A stretch of DNA of 64,000 nt from Ditylenchus dipsaci (taxonomy: Eukaryota > Nematoda > Chromadorea > Rhabditida > Anguinidae): contig SADC01001284.1 in the NCBI GenBank assembly GCA_004194705.1, positions 248,001 through 312,000 of the forward strand. The letters run 5' to 3'. The notes under the pieces were generated by a model that was not told where the DNA came from, searched no databases, and saw only the letters and a program-made list of their open reading frames with translations. Shown in pieces: positions 10,440 through 22,827 of this stretch (within the stretch, counting starts at the first letter, position 1; each line of letters starts with the position of its first letter). The position numbers and the translations under genes were made by a program.

Positions 10440-11400
10440 TACAGCATACAAATTAGAAACTTGCACGCAAGATATACTAGCATAAATTCAAATTTTTTTA
10501 AGTATGCAGAAAGTATTGTCTCTTAAAAACTTTTGGCAAAAATAGCTTTGCCCCTTGTGGATTTTGACATTTATACAAAACAATTTTTTCTGTGAGCTGT
10601 TAGAAATATCCACAAATTTTCAGTTAAACAGATAATTTTGCACTGACAAATAATACTACATGATTATTTTTTTTCTAGCCCTTCAAGGTTTTTTTCATCT
10701 AACCGAAATTTTTAAATAAGCAGTCTTAAATGCGGGCGACACATGTAAAACGAAATAAGCACGCCTATGGCTATGTCAAAAAAATCTAAAGCGTAGCTTT
10801 TAGGAAATATAAAATAAATTAGAAAACTTTTTGGATAGGTGTCATAATTGAATGAATTTCGGAAAAGTCAGACAGTATATTTTATACAGTCTACATTCAA
10901 TTCACAAGCTTAATCCTAAAATCGCAAGTATTTTTTCAGTAATCATGGGGCGAAATTAAAATATCACCCAAAAGCGCCCAGTTAGTCAAAGAAAAAAGAT
11001 ACCAAAAAGTCATTGTAAAACTCAATGTGCACTCTTTTTGTCTCGAAAGGAAGTTTTAGATAACTCGGGTTTTTACAGAATTTTTTTCTCTATCTTGTTT
11101 AGAATTCCACGCTCTGACATAATCTGCAGCAAATAAGTTTGCGGGGCTACATCAACTATAAAAGATAGGGTTTAAACTAAAATTGCTGTTTTGATAAGCT
11201 CGACTTTTGTGTTAACACTAATTTTCCAACGAAAATAAAGCTACATGCAAATCGAATACTACCATAAAAACGGTATAAATAGATACATTATAGTGAATAA
11301 AAATTTCGTTAAAAAAATATCCAAAAAGAATAAATGCAGAAAAATTCATTAAAATTTCGTTGTGTATACTTTTTTTTGTCTCATTGGCTAAATTTCTGGT
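10440..11400. other. no gene or clear repeat seen
   Basis: AT-rich 5' flank of the unc-86 candidate start exon. No open frame is supported by splice sites and no inverted-repeat ends were found. Confidence 0.4.
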
Positions 11401-11683
11401 GGCCCACGGTTTTTAACATTTTTCGCTTATCCTGTTTAAAATTTGAAAGAAAATGGCTTTTAATAATTTCCAATGGAAGTTTTTTTTCAAACCCCGAAAA
11501 CGTAACATTTTGAATTTGATCTCGAGATTATTAAGATCTAAAAAGAGAAATCGAAATAGTTCGTGGGAGTTAAGGAAATTCAATAAACAGCTTTGAAAAA
11601 TATTGACTCTAAGCTGAGATATAGGTCGTTAAAGTGGGGGGAGTAATTAGAGTTGGGAGAAATTCCAGGAAATACGGTACTCC
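11400..11683. mobile_element. ACCGTAT-family MITE, ACTCCC word
   Basis: The right end reads GGGGAGTAATTAGAG...GGAAATACGGTA. The interior ('tcgaaatagttcgtgggagttaag', 'ctgagatataggtc') matches the core of the copy at 14397-14641. The left end is degraded. Confidence 0.6.
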
Positions 11684-12390
11684 CACCAGAACCATATACT
11701 AAAATTGTAACCCACCCATAATTCTTACTAAAAAATGGAACCCATCACAGATATTTTTGCAAATTACACAAAAACTTTATCTTCAATCTGATCTAGCAAT
11801 TTGTTTGGTATTCCATGTTATAGCTAACTTTTCGCAGCAACCAAAAAATGCTTGCTAAATTCATCATTACTATGACCCATTATGCAACCATTAATAAATT
11901 ATTTTTCAACAAAACACCATAGGGCCAATAAATAAATGAACATTATCATAGTTTATGAATGAGCTATTGCAAAATTTATGAACTTGAAGCCGGAATTATT
12001 CAACAGCGCATTTCTCAACCATACAAAAATGATTTCTTCTTCAAGCCAACTAAGCCAGCAGCAACCTCTTCTATCCATCCCAGCCAATGGCATCCAGCTA
12101 CTGTGCCGGCTCTTCTCTCAAGTGGGCGTGGTCTAGCCTACCACTCCTTGTTACCACCCCAACCAACTTTTTTTGCTTCTTCAACCAGCTGGATGCTGTT
12201 TACGGTAGGCGAGCTTAGTCAGCCTAGGTATCAAAGTGGCCAGCCGGCTTTTTTTCACGCGATTACTAAGAAGCTAGGCCTAAATTAATTTTGAGAGAGG
12301 GATCGATTGCCCTTTTTCTCGTAGATACTTGTTGTTTTGGGTGGTTGTGGCTGTGTGTGAGTGATTGAAGTGGATGAAGAGGCAAAAAGC
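11684..12390. other. no gene recognised
   Basis: The plus-strand open frame 11959-12288 (109 residues, Pro/Ser-rich) has no recognisable domain or splice support. I leave it unassigned. Confidence 0.35.
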
Positions 12391-12391
12391 A

Positions 12392-12860
12392 TTAAATATT
12401 AATGCTGATGCTATGGCTAGCAGCATTAGCTGGCTCACTTGCCTTTTTAGTGCTGGTAGTAGGGGAAGTTGGCGGTTTGTGGGGACGGGAGCACAAATTA
12501 AATGCTTCTTCCATCCGGAAAGGGCTATCAATTAAATTCAATTTGCTGAGAATGTTATGCTGGTGATAGAGTGATTTTTTGCAAAAATTTTGATATTTGC
12601 ATGAAATATTTCCGGTGGCTTCACACATACACGATTCCAGGAACGCTGCAGCAACCTTTTCACGCGTAACGGTTTCTTTAAGCTTTTCAAGCAAACTTTG
12701 CGGGAAATTAAAAAAATCTTCAAATTTGACTGGAAAACGAGTTGCGGATTTAACACGAGAATTCCTGCCGGTAAGACCGGCACATTCTGGTGCAGAATTT
12801 AAGAGAGAATACCAATCCGCAAACCGTTTTTCGAAAAAAGCCGGTTAGGCTTGAGATTTC
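12392..12860 (-). CDS. possible terminal exon of an unknown gene
   Basis: A minus-strand frame is open for about 155 codons, from just after a stop near 12850 to the stop at 12392. The composition looks protein-like: RFFEKRFADWYSLLN near the start, KFEDFFNFPQSLLEKLKETV in the middle, and a Pro/Thr/Ser-rich end (HKPPTSPTTSTKKASEP). The first Met is at about codon 55. I recognise no domain. It could be the last exon of a gene lying to the right, a retroelement piece, or chance. Confidence 0.3.
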
Positions 12861-13127
12861 TACCAATTTCGGAATCGTGTCAATACTCCAAAAACTGGAG
12901 TATTTGACTTGCGCCCGAAGAAAAACAACCTGAAAGGTTGCGTAGATGCAGTTCACTGACCTTTAGATCTACACTCCGGGGAACGATCCAAGTCTACACT
13001 ACAAGGTGTGTCAAAAAATGCACCACTTTTAAACATAGCTTTGCTCGACCGATTTCCCAATTTTTCAGAAATGTCCTCAGTTATGACTTTAACTATAAGT
13101 TACCCAACTGACGGAATATACTCCTCA

Positions 13128-13530
13128 ATCACGTAGGCGAGTCGAGGCCGAGCTCATGTTTTATCAACCTTTTTAGTCATCATAGGCAATTTTTCTATAC
13201 TTTTTGCCACTCTTTATATACCAAACGAAAGCTTAGATTCTTAGCTATCTTCTACATTGAAAATTTTTTATTGATGTAACAAAAATGTATGTAACAGCAC
13301 AAAAGTTGGCGCTGGTCGATGTCTGGTCGAGGTATCTCGACCAGGACCTCGACCACCCTAGACATCACATTTACCTTTTTCATGATGATGAAATAATTTT
13401 GATATAGAAGATAGCTCAGAATTTAAGCTTTCGTTTTGTATATGAAGAATGACAAAAAGTATAGAAAAAATCCTCTCTGATCACCAAAAGGTTGAGAACA
13501 CACGAGCTCGCCCTCGACTCGCCTACGTCG
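13128..13530. mobile_element. foldback MITE 'TAGGCGAGTCGAGG', copy 1
   Basis: The ends are CACGTAGGCGAGTCGAGGC and the inverted CGACTCGCCTACGT. The arms include 'accaaacgaaagcttagattctt' and its complement, and the centre has the palindromic word TGGTCGAGGT...CTCGACCA. A second copy with the same arms lies at 54234-54590. Confidence 0.8.
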
Positions 13531-13539
13531 ACTCGCCTA

Positions 13540-14160
13540 GGGCACCGACCCTAAAAATCACGGCACCGGGCACCGACTGAAAAATCGCGGCACGGGCGCC
13601 GAAAATTGATTTATTTACTCTGGAAGAAATTGAGTCTAGATATTCAGATGTTGTCATAGATAATGTCTTAGAATATTGCTTTCTAAGAAAACATTACTTG
13701 AGAGAAAACACATGCAGTACACCGAGAATTGAGCAAATCAAAATATCTAGAAAGTACATCAGCCTCTAGCAAGTTCTTCAAGGGTTTTTGGTGATTCTGT
13801 CGGTCCGCTCCTTTTTGGACAAGCCCTTTCTTACTCAGTAACTGTTAGGGTTAAAGCATCTCCTTGTTGCAAAATAAATTCAAGGTTAGAAATAAGAAGT
13901 AAAGGCAGAATACCGGTAATTTTCATTGTTAGTTTTTTGGTATGTAAACTGCTTTATACTTTACAAGCAGTAAAAAAAGTCAATCTTTGGCATATTAGCT
14001 GACTTGGTGCTTTTAAGAAAAAAAAACGAAAACAAATCTAAAAAATCACGGCACCGGGCACCAACACCGGGCACCACACCGGGCACCACACCGGCACCAC
14101 ACCGGGCACCACACGCGGCACCGAGCGAAAAATCACGGCACCGGGATTACCGGGCTAACT
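13540..14160. repeat. GGCACCGGGCACC word clusters flanking AT-rich core
   Basis: A cluster at 13540-13610 and another at 14040-14155 carry repeats of CACCGGGCACCACA with 'aaaaatcacggcaccggg' in the same orientation. They are direct rather than inverted, so this is not a standard terminal inverted repeat pair. The segment between them has no recognised gene. Confidence 0.55.
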
Positions 14161-14396
14161 TACAACACTGGTTACAAGAAAGCCGTAAAAACAAATTGCC
14201 CTTTTTGGTTTGTATTTTTTTTGTAAAAAATGGAGTTTTAATCAAACAGGAGGCTGGGCGCTTATTAGAGAAAGACGGTACTTTCTTTTAAATTTGAGTT
14301 AACAACGTGTTAACAGCCTCTTTCAACTAAGTCTTTAATTTCTCTCAATTGGAAACCCAAGTTGCATATAGGGGTGGGAGATGTGAGCGTGTATAC

Positions 14397-14641
14397 CGTA
14401 TTTCCCTCTATATACCGACATGTCGGTTTATTTTTCAACCCTCAAAAATCGTGAAAATTTTGGGTCGATCTCGACAATTTGGATGAAGATCCAAAATCGA
14501 AAAAGCGGAATCGATAGAGCTCGTGGAGCTAAGAAAACGCAAAAAAAAGCGATGTAAATTTCTTTCTTTGGACTGAGATACGGACCCTCGAAGTAGGGGT
14601 GTCGGTTATTAGAGGGTGTCGGTAATTAGAGGAAATACGGT
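14397..14641. mobile_element. ACCGTAT-family MITE, CCGACA word (complete)
   Basis: A complete 245-bp copy. It runs TACCGTATTTCCCTCTATA, palindromic word ACCGACATGTCGGT, TTATTTTTCAACCC, core, GTGTCGGTTATTAGAGG, GTGTCGGTAATTAGAGG, AAATACGGTA. The word GACA/TGTC is present twice at each side. Confidence 0.85.
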
Positions 14642-14910
14642 AAAGAACAAATACTATTGTTTTGTGCTGGTAGTTATTGCCAAAATTGACATTTCCGAGC
14701 CATCTCTTTCAAGCCTTTTCTCTTGAATTAGAAAACAATGGACAAGAGGAGCGGGTTGTCATGGAAGAGGGCAGGCAAGTCAATCTTTCCTATTCTTTTT
14801 TTGGTTGTGCTTCAAATCAATAGACCGAATAAACAAGCACCAAAAGTTGGGAGGAAATAGATTTTTAATAACAGCTTGTTTACTTGAAGTCGCACCCTGA
14901 CTGTTATTAA

Positions 14911-15824
14911 AGGACTATGCCCGTCTGTGGCCACTAGTTTCGTACGTTTAAATTGGTGTGGGACAGCTTTTATACTCTGGAAATGCACAAAAAAATAATT
15001 GTATCACTATTTTTAATCATTTTATAGCAGGGATGAGCTTTTGTAACTATTTGCGGGAAATAGTTACAAATTTTTGTATTTGAAAAATAATTACAGCCTG
15101 TAACTATTTGACCTTTGTAACTATTCTTGTAACTATTTCTCGCCACGAAAGTAATAGTTAAAAAAAAAGTTACAGCATGTAACTATTTTTGTCTTTGCTT
15201 GTAGTTTCTCGGTACGAAATCAGCAATTTAAAAAAAAATTAATGCAATTGGTCAATTTTCTAGAAATTTCAGGGGGGCGGAAACCAGATGGCTTAGAATC
15301 CACTCCAGAATGGCCAAAAGCCAAAAATAATTGGTTTTGGGGGTTTGCTAAAGGGGGGTAACTTTTTGCGAAAATCGATTGAGCAGATCAGAATCCCAGT
15401 CAGATGGGCTTAATCGCTCAGAATTGCACGTTATTCACCTCTAACCACCTTAAACTAAGTTTCTAAGCGATTAAGCCCATCTGACTGGGATTCTGGGATT
15501 CAAAATTTCTAGAAAATTGACCAAATTGAATTAATTTTTTTTAAATTGCTGATTTCGTGCCGAGAAACCACAGCTGTAACTATTTGTTTAAATTATTACT
15601 TTCGTGGCGAGAATAGTTACAAGAATAGTTACAAAGGTCAAAATAGTTACAGGCTGTAACTATTTTTCAAATGCAAAAATTTCTAACTATTTCCCGCAAA
15701 TAGTTACAAAAGCTCATCCTGCTTTATAGTTTAAAAAAAAATTTCGTGCATTATCCGAGTGAAAAGCAGTCCTTCGCCAATTCAAACGTACGGAACACGT
15801 GGCCATAGAGGGTAATGGTCTTTT
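14911..15824. mobile_element. TTAA-flanked foldback carrying a nested element
   Basis: The ends are AGGACTATGCCCGTCTG and the inverted 'ctatggccacgtg..' arm (the right arm reads ACGTACGGAACACGTGGCC). TTAA flanks both sides (14907-14910 and 15825-15828). This matches piggyBac- or Kolobok-type targeting. The element at 15028-15721 is inserted inside it. Confidence 0.65.
15028..15721. mobile_element. hAT-like foldback with GTAACTATTT words
   Basis: The ends are CAGGGATGAGCTTTTGTAAC and its inverse, flanked by TTTTATAG (15020-15027) and CTTTATAG (15722-15729), 7 of 8 bases matching. Both arms are built of GTAACTATTT and AAATAGTTAC words in mixed orientation. The inner arms pair around 'gcagatcagaatcccagtcag'. 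Confidence 0.8.
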
Positions 15825-15829
15825 TTAAA

Positions 15830-17990
15830 CAACTTAAAATTAAAATTAAATTAAAGCTGTATTAGCCTAACTCCGGGGCGAGTTTGACAAAATAGCCTTC
15901 TACATCCTTGGAATATTAATAAATAGTACCAACATTCAAATTTTTAGCCATTTATCTATCCAAATCCTTAAAATACTCAACAAAGGCAAATTCCGCCGCA
16001 AAAAGTACAGGAAGTGGACATATTTACTGCTGTAGGTATTAATGTTGCTTGAAGTCTCTGGGACATCCACACAAAAGGAATTAGCCTCCTTTCGCTCCCT
16101 GCTTTAATTGCCTTGACCGTCATCAGTAGTAGTGATTAAGTCCAATTTCCATGTGTTCATTGTCTTGTGCAAACACAAAAGAAGCAGCCGACATGTAGGG
16201 AGTCTATATTTTGTAATCTCTGTTTTATTTGCCTCCACAAAATTAATCTCATTTCTCGTCCATCATCATCTCTTGCCTCTTTTATCCGCTTAGAGCTTGC
16301 CTTCTAAAAATTTTTGTGTATAAAAAAATATGAGGATATGAAGACCACAACAAAAATCGAATTGTTATTTTAGGGCCGGAGCACTTCAGCGAAACACTCA
16401 GCAACAAAAATCACAACACATGAGGGACAAAGGCAAATTTCGCAAATTTCAACCAAGTTAAATACTAAATGGAGGACCAAGGCGAAATCGACAAAATGAT
16501 AAAAATCGAGAGCGGATCTTGAAAATAAATAAATCAGTTTATTAAAGGATGAAAATTTGCAGAGATTTAGGACCTGAAAAGCTCCGACTTCCGATTTTCT
16601 AACTCCATACTAGCCATTTACATGTTTTTGTTGATGACCCAAGTGACTGCTGAAGGTATAAATATATTTAATCGTAGGACCTCACTATTGGTGGTTTCGC
16701 GAAGTTAGCGCAAAAAAGTGTGGACATGTTTCTTTATTGTGTTTAAGGATTATTCATTTGCGTCATTAAAAAAATCAAAAAACGGAGAGCTAAAGTTTCT
16801 CAAAATATACATAAGTTTGCTAAAGTTACTCCAAAATGTTCGAATTCGAAGAATATAATCAAAAGTGTCCTTTCCTCTCCACTGTGAACACAGGCTTGGA
16901 AGCCGACTTCCACTGCAAAGTTCCGGGACCCTGAATCATCAGTAAAAAAATCGGGTTTTAAAATTATTGTGGAGTTTACAAATAAAGTCGGCTTTCCATA
17001 CAAAGTAGCAAATTTCATCTAAATATACCGTTTTGTCCTTTAGAATTTTTGAGATTCGGAGTCAAATCTTTATTTTTCGGTGATCGAAAATCAATAAACA
17101 CTGCAAAATGGCTTTTTCTGACCAAACGTCCTTAAGTTAACAAAAATGTCTTTATTTTGGGCTGCCCTAGGGCTACCTTATTCAAACTCCAGTGAATCTT
17201 AACAAAATTTTAGGCTGATCTTGATACTGTAAACAAACAAAGTGTTTTTAGGTTCTGACGCTTTTAGTAATGCAAAGAAGTGAGAAGGCAAATAGCATAT
17301 AACCCATGGATCAAGCAAAGAAATAGCTTAGAATCAAAACCCTTTTGGGCAACTGTTAAATTTTCAACCATATGGTTTATATGAATTCCAGACATTGGTG
17401 TTCCAGACATTATTACATTGGTGACGAGGATTGATAGAAAGTGTATTTTAAAGTATTTTCGGTAATACGACAAAAGCTGTGTAGGTCAGCATGTTAGGTG
17501 CCGCTATATTAGGTAAGCATACCAGTCCAAATTTAAAGTCGTGCTGCGAGATTCTTTTACCAATGTTTACCCAGCATCATATTTTTGCTGCGTGCACCTT
17601 TCTCATGCTCAAACAAATAGGAAAATGGTGAAACATTGGCAAGATTTGTGCCAAAACATGGGAGCAGGTATCACCTTTCTTGGCTCACTACTGTAGTAGT
17701 CATACTACTAATTGGACCCTTCCTTTCTTTCTTCAGTGCACAAACCTACATACACCTAATCCATCGGCAAACACAAAGATTGCTTTATAGAATTCGTTAA
17801 TTGGTTTTCATAACAAATCCAGGTTAATATTTATCGGGAAGGTTGTGTTTTGACTAGAGTTACTCAATGGGAATAAGTCAAACCTCGATTTAACAGCACC
17901 CTACGATTAATTGGTTCAAAATAGGGCTGTTAAAAAATGCAACCAATAATAATTAACACGGTAATAAATAAATACCAACACGTAAAAAAA
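15830..17990. other. intergenic, no gene recognised
   Basis: AT-rich sequence. The frames at 16800-17018 and 17264-17473 (minus) have no domain or splice support. A partial inverted-repeat-like start ('cctcgatttaacagcacc') is at about 17882, without a partner. Confidence 0.45.
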
Positions 17991-18007
17991 ACACATAAAA
18001 ATTCTTT

Positions 18008-20239
18008 GCTGTACCGAGAAAGGTAAAAAAATATTTTGGTAAAAGGCACATTTGTTAAAAAAACTTTTTGGTAAAAAAATTTTGGTAAAGGCACATTTGG
18101 TAAATTTTTTTTGGTAAAGCACATTTGGTAAAATTTTTTTTGGTAAAGGCACATTTGGTAAAATTTTTTTTTGGTAAAAGCACATTTGGTAAAATTTCTT
18201 TTGGTAAAGGACACATTTGGTAAAATTTCTTTTGGTAAGGCACTTTTGGGGTTATTTCAGTGTCAATGGTCTTCTCTTTTCGTCTTTTCTTCTTCTTTCC
18301 CTCCCTTTTAAGTTGTATCTAGTATTCTCCAGTAAACATTCTCTTCAATTTATTTCATACTGGTTACATCTGTGTCTTCATCAGCTCTCAGTGCACATGT
18401 GGCTCAATCCTGATGGTAATGTGCCATTACCCATATGGACAGATCAACCCTTATGAACCATTTGCGACAAATAGTGCTATTGTTTATATTGCTATTGAAA
18501 ATTGAGTGAGAACTCTTGTTTAACGGGATCCAAATTGCGATATCAGCCATCCTTACCGATAACCTGAGATGTATACCCATGGTATACCCATATTACTGGG
18601 AAATGCTGTCGAATGGCACATCTTTCAGCCACCTCGAAATCGCTAAGTATCAGTTCTGGCGCCCAATCTGTTCGTAGCTTCTGTCCCATGTACGCGCTGA
18701 CAAATTGAAATACTTCGAGATATGATTCAGATGTAGATCTTGCCATGAAAAGGCTAACGCTGGCACGAACTTATTATTTACGCATAGATGGATTGCAAAA
18801 ACCTGTCTCCATTTTTTTGGCCTGTTCGGAAGGTTGAGTCCATGGCAATAATTGTACTTGCTGCCAGCTTCTTTAAAACATAACCATTTTAAAGAACTTA
18901 TGCAAATCAATACCTGCAACATAAACTTTGAAGTGAGAATGATGATTCTATTTGCAACTGTTGCCTGAATCGTAGAAAACGAATGGCTCACCATCATCAT
19001 ACATCAACCAATCAAGAGGAATTTCCAGATGTCCTGGCCCAGTTTCCAGGAGGATAATGATATGCCTTCTTAAAAGCAACCAATTAAAGTAATTTTAAAT
19101 TACATTCTAGAACTTACTTTCTTTCTTCGCTCCAAATTCTGTCTCATGCTTTGGTGTCCAAGCTGCAATCACAGACTCATCGGCCCTCTCATTCCATTTC
19201 CAGCACATCACGATAGACTGCTGAAATAAATACAAGTCAGCTGTAACTAATCATGTACGATAGAACTAACGTTAGGATTAGCCGCGACATTGAGTTCTTT
19301 GAAACTCTGCTCGATTTTCGTTTGCTGATTTAATCGGATCCGCAAAATGTGAATGCCCAGATGCCAATTCTTCTTCATACTCATCATTATTTTTTCAGTC
19401 GAACTGCATCGGACATCCTTGATTCGACTTTACGCAGTAGAACGACCTGTGGGCGTAATTTGTCCTTCTTAATCCTATCTGAGCGACAATGGAAAAAGAA
19501 GCCTGTAAAGCGAAAATTGAAACGATATCGCATAAAAAGTTCAAGTCCTCCAAAAAAACGCACCATTGTAGAGTAGCATTGGTTGACCCTTATTGCTTAG
19601 CACGAATTGCAGAGCTGGTTTGGGATGCACTTGCTTGAAAAGAGTTCTGGCTCCCTGTGGAACTGGCGATAAATTATTGACCGTGCCTACCTCAGACTGA
19701 CTGGTTGAACTCTGCCGATTATCTTCTCCATCGGTTTCTGATTCTTCGCTATATTGTCTCCCAGGTTGTTCCTTCGATCATCTTCGTTGCTTACAAGTGA
19801 CTCTTCGTCGATCCAAACATCTTAACGTTTCTGTTAATACAAGCAAATAGGTTCAGGAAATAATAATCTGTGATCCAAAAATAACCCACAAAGTGCTTTC
19901 CAAAAGAAATTTAAACAAAATGTGCCGTTTACCACCAAAAAAATATACCAAATGTGCCTTACCAAAAAAGAAATTTTACCAAATGTGCCTTACCAAAAAT
20001 TTACCAAATGTGCCTTTACCAAAAAGAAATTTTACCAAATGTGCCTTTACCAAAAGAAATTTACCAAATATGCCTTTACCAAAAAAATTTTTACCAAATG
20101 TGCCTTTACCAAAAGAAATTTTACACCAAAATGTGCCTTTACCAAAAAAAAAATTTTACCAAATTTTTTTTACCAAAAAGTTTTTTTCAAAAATGTGCCT
20201 TTTAACAATATTTTTTTACCATTTCTCAGGTACACAGCC
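18008..20239. mobile_element. MULE-like transposon with tandem-word inverted repeats
   Basis: The ends GCTGTACCGAGAAAGG and inverted CTCAGGTACACAGCC are flanked by AATTCTTT (18000-18007 and 20240-20247), a perfect 8-bp duplication. Both terminal repeats (to about 18250 and from about 19890) are tandem words such as TTTTGGTAAAGGCACATTTGG. Their long Lys/Thr/Phe-rich frames are repeat artefacts. The interior holds minus-strand MULE and FLYWCH fragments. Confidence 0.85.
18543..19990 (-). pseudogene. MULE transposase and FLYWCH-like fragments
   Basis: On the minus strand, about 18780-18850 reads RPKKWRQVFAIHLCVNNKF, and 18543-18746 reads SESYLEVFQFVSAYMGQKL...WAPELILSDFEVAERCAIRQ. This is the usual MULE pattern (target chain followed by 'xxxxDFExAxxxAI', where the Asp is a catalytic position). 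Nearer the 5' side, about 19400-19560, a FLYWCH-like stretch (RRTNYAHRSFYCVKSNQGCP) is visible.

Frames are broken between the blocks and the domain is incomplete, so this copy is probably inactive. Confidence 0.6.
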
Positions 20240-20454
20240 AATTCTTTTGGTAAAAGGTGGTCCAAAATTTTAGTTCGCGCCTATTTGACAAGTTTAGTTC
20301 ATTTCTTTTGGACGACCAGTCGTCTATATCGACTTTATTTCAAGTTTATAGTCTATATTTTGTCGTGCTGATATTTTTCGACAAAGGTAATATTTGATTC
20401 TCTATGTAGTATTTGGTCGGGTGGGTGGCTGGGTCACACTTTTTTATGAATTAT

Positions 20455-20830
20455 GGAAAACTGGGTCATAGAAAGCTCAAAAACTTTTGTTGCATATGTT
20501 TTTAGATTTGCCTTGATGTAAGCTTTCGTTTAAATAAAAGAGCGGCGAAAATTCGCATTTTTAAGAGGGGCGTTGACAAAAGTATGCAGGCCATTGTCGA
20601 GTTTTCCAAAAAATTTATGTTTTTTTGGTGTTTTTCGATTTCGAAGGTCGAAAATAGGATCATAGAGGACTCAAAATTTTTGTTACAGCTTTCATTAGAT
20701 CCGCCTTGATGTCAAATTTTCGTTCAAAAAAAACGGCGAAAAATTTGCATTTTTAAGAGGGCGTTGACAAAAGTATGCAGGCTATTTTGAGAAAAATCTC
20801 GTAGTTTTCAAAAATAATTCAAAATAATTC
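20455..20830. repeat. two-unit tandem duplication, ~192-bp period
   Basis: The phrase 'gttgacaaaagtatgcagg' occurs near 20570 and 20762. The preceding 'cgcatttttaagaggg' and 'ccttgatgt' landmarks are likewise duplicated. The two units are clearly diverged. Confidence 0.75.
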
Positions 20831-20884
20831 AAATAATTCAAAATTTTGTTCTCAAATTAAAATTTTGAATAAATTCAAAACTAC

Positions 20885-21015
20885 ATTTGTAGGCGACGAT
20901 AGGTAGGGGTAGGCGAGGATAAGCTAGGGTAGGCGAGGATATGCGAGGGTAGGCGAAGATAGGTGAGGATAGGCGAGGGTAGTCAAGGATAGGCGAGGAT
21001 AGGCGAGATAGAGTA
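20885..21015. repeat. 12-bp minisatellite (GTAGGCGAGGATA)
   Basis: About ten tandem degenerate units of roughly 12 bp (gtaggcgaggata, gtaggcgaagata, gtgaggataggcga). Confidence 0.85.
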
Positions 21016-21019
21016 GGTG

Positions 21020-22340
21020 GGTTAAGAAGTAGGGTGGATTATCTACCCTAACCATTACCGCACTCGAAATATTAATCTTCCCGAACTTCCAATGTAGATG
21101 AACCACTAATATCCCGAACCACAGGCAAAGTGCCCGTACAACTAATGTTCCCGAACGACATAGGCGCGATAGGCGCCTGCAGACCCTAGTATTTAATATT
21201 TGCCTTCTTTTGTTTAAGTATGGAATATGGCTACTATAATATGGCTATTATTGGCTAAAATTGCGTTATTTTGTTAAGAGCTGCCTTTTTGGATTTAATG
21301 AGCCTAATTTTAGCTGGAATATGCAATCTTTTGAGTGGTAAAGGTGTTCAATCGTGTTTTAATATTTGGTTAGTTGGTAATATGTCGGTAAATTTCTAGT
21401 TCAAAATCTTTTTTTTTTTTTAATTTCATCCCATTCCTGCTTTTACCCCTATTTGACTAAAATTCGCGTTTAGGCAATTTTTTTAATTTGAATTATTTTC
21501 GAATATTATTTTTAAGTCCGTTCGAACATACGCTGGTTCACTTTTCGCCTGAATTTAAAAAAATCCGGAAAAACACCAGTAATCAAAACGCCAAAAAGGC
21601 ACGAATTAAAAAATCTTCAAAATTGCCTAAACTCACTTACGACAACAAAACAGCTTTTTTGGTGGAAATTTCCGTGCGCCAAAAATTGTCATTATCATCA
21701 AGAAACAAAAGAACAGGGTACTAGTGGCAAGCAATCAGACAGACTAGCAGCACATATGGTGGTTTGTTGTGTTATTTCTGTTTAATCAACCGACACAGCC
21801 ACCTCAACCACCACGACAGGTGCTTTTATTGTTTTCATTGCAGTTTCCAGGGCTTAATCTCGGCATTCTTTCTACATGACACCCACAAACATATGGGGGA
21901 CCTTCTTTTCTGTGTTCTAGTCCACTGCCCAAAACAAGAATGGTTAACTTAGTGGTGCCAAACAAGGGAATAATAGATATGAATGTGGAATAGACACCCC
22001 AGACCTGGAACAGTATCAATTATTATTATTAGCTGGTTACTGGGGCTGGCTTGCGAGCTGCTAACCAAAAATAAGTGCAAATGTGGGAAAAAGAGTGGGA
22101 AAGAAGAAAGCTTAGCACTCTTTTAGGGCTTGACACTTCTAGGGTGCTACTACTTGCTTAGGCACTTTATATTTAAAGTGGGACAGGCTGATGGAAAACT
22201 GAATAAATACCAGGGTTTTAAGGTAAAAATGCAAAAAGATCACTTTTGGGAAAATTAACAGGGTATTTAAAAAAATTGCTTGAAACTTCCTTGTTGACTG
22301 AATCTTGAAATTCTAACGAACATTTTCTTTTAAAAGACTG
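21020..22340. other. intergenic, no gene recognised
   Basis: Short open frames at 21488-21724 and 21764-21952 show no domain. No terminal repeats were identified. Confidence 0.4.
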
Positions 22341-22369
22341 TTGCTTTGTCACCTCAAAAAATAAGGATG

Positions 22370-22535
22370 CTTTGTTAAAATAAGGATAATCTTATATCTT
22401 AAAAGCGGTACCGGTAGAGCTCCTGGCCGTTAAGAAAACGCAATGAACAGTTCTGCAAAACACTGACTCTGTCATCCCAGATATAGATCCTCAAAGTTGA
22501 GCGAGGTCTATCATAAGAAGAAGGTCTATCATAAT
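22370..22535. mobile_element. ACCGTAT-family MITE core fragment
   Basis: Contains 'ggtagagctc', 'cgttaagaaaacgcaa', 'aaaacactgactct' and 'gatatagatcctcaaag', matching the core of 14397-14641. The ends are degraded. Confidence 0.5.
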
Positions 22536-22600
22536 AAAAAAAATGACATTCAAAGTTCATAAAATTGGGGATGGCTTAAACTTTTCAAAAAATCGGTTGA

Positions 22601-22827
22601 AGGGCCATTGCCATCTACGACAACGATTGTCCCCCGCCAATTCAATTCTTTTTTCTCATCATTGAACTTCTGTACGGACTTTTAACTTGGTTTCGAATAA
22701 AGAAGGTTTAGCATTTAACTTTAGGTATAGTTTTGTTAGAACCAAGTTGAAAAATCTGTACAAGAAGTTCAATGATTAGAAATTTTTGAATGGGCGGAGA
22801 TTATCTAGAACGATTGACCATGGCCCT
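22601..22827. mobile_element. TTAA-type foldback MITE, copy 1
   Basis: The ends are AGGGCCATTGCC and inverted GACCATGGCCCT, with TTGA at the left and TTAA at the right. The arms contain 'acaacgattgtccc', 'cattgaacttctgtac' and 'ttaacttggtt' with their complements. A second copy is at about 39285-39499. Confidence 0.8.

Noticed and set aside
9682..11683. A single 2-kb ACCGTAT element spanning the first unc-86 exon
   Set aside because: The interior next to the right end matches a short MITE core, so the two ends more likely belong to two insertions.
17916..20371. Long Lys/Phe/Thr-rich frames at 17916-18243 and 19893-20371
   Set aside because: They are periodic translations of the transposon's terminal repeats, mirror images of each other.
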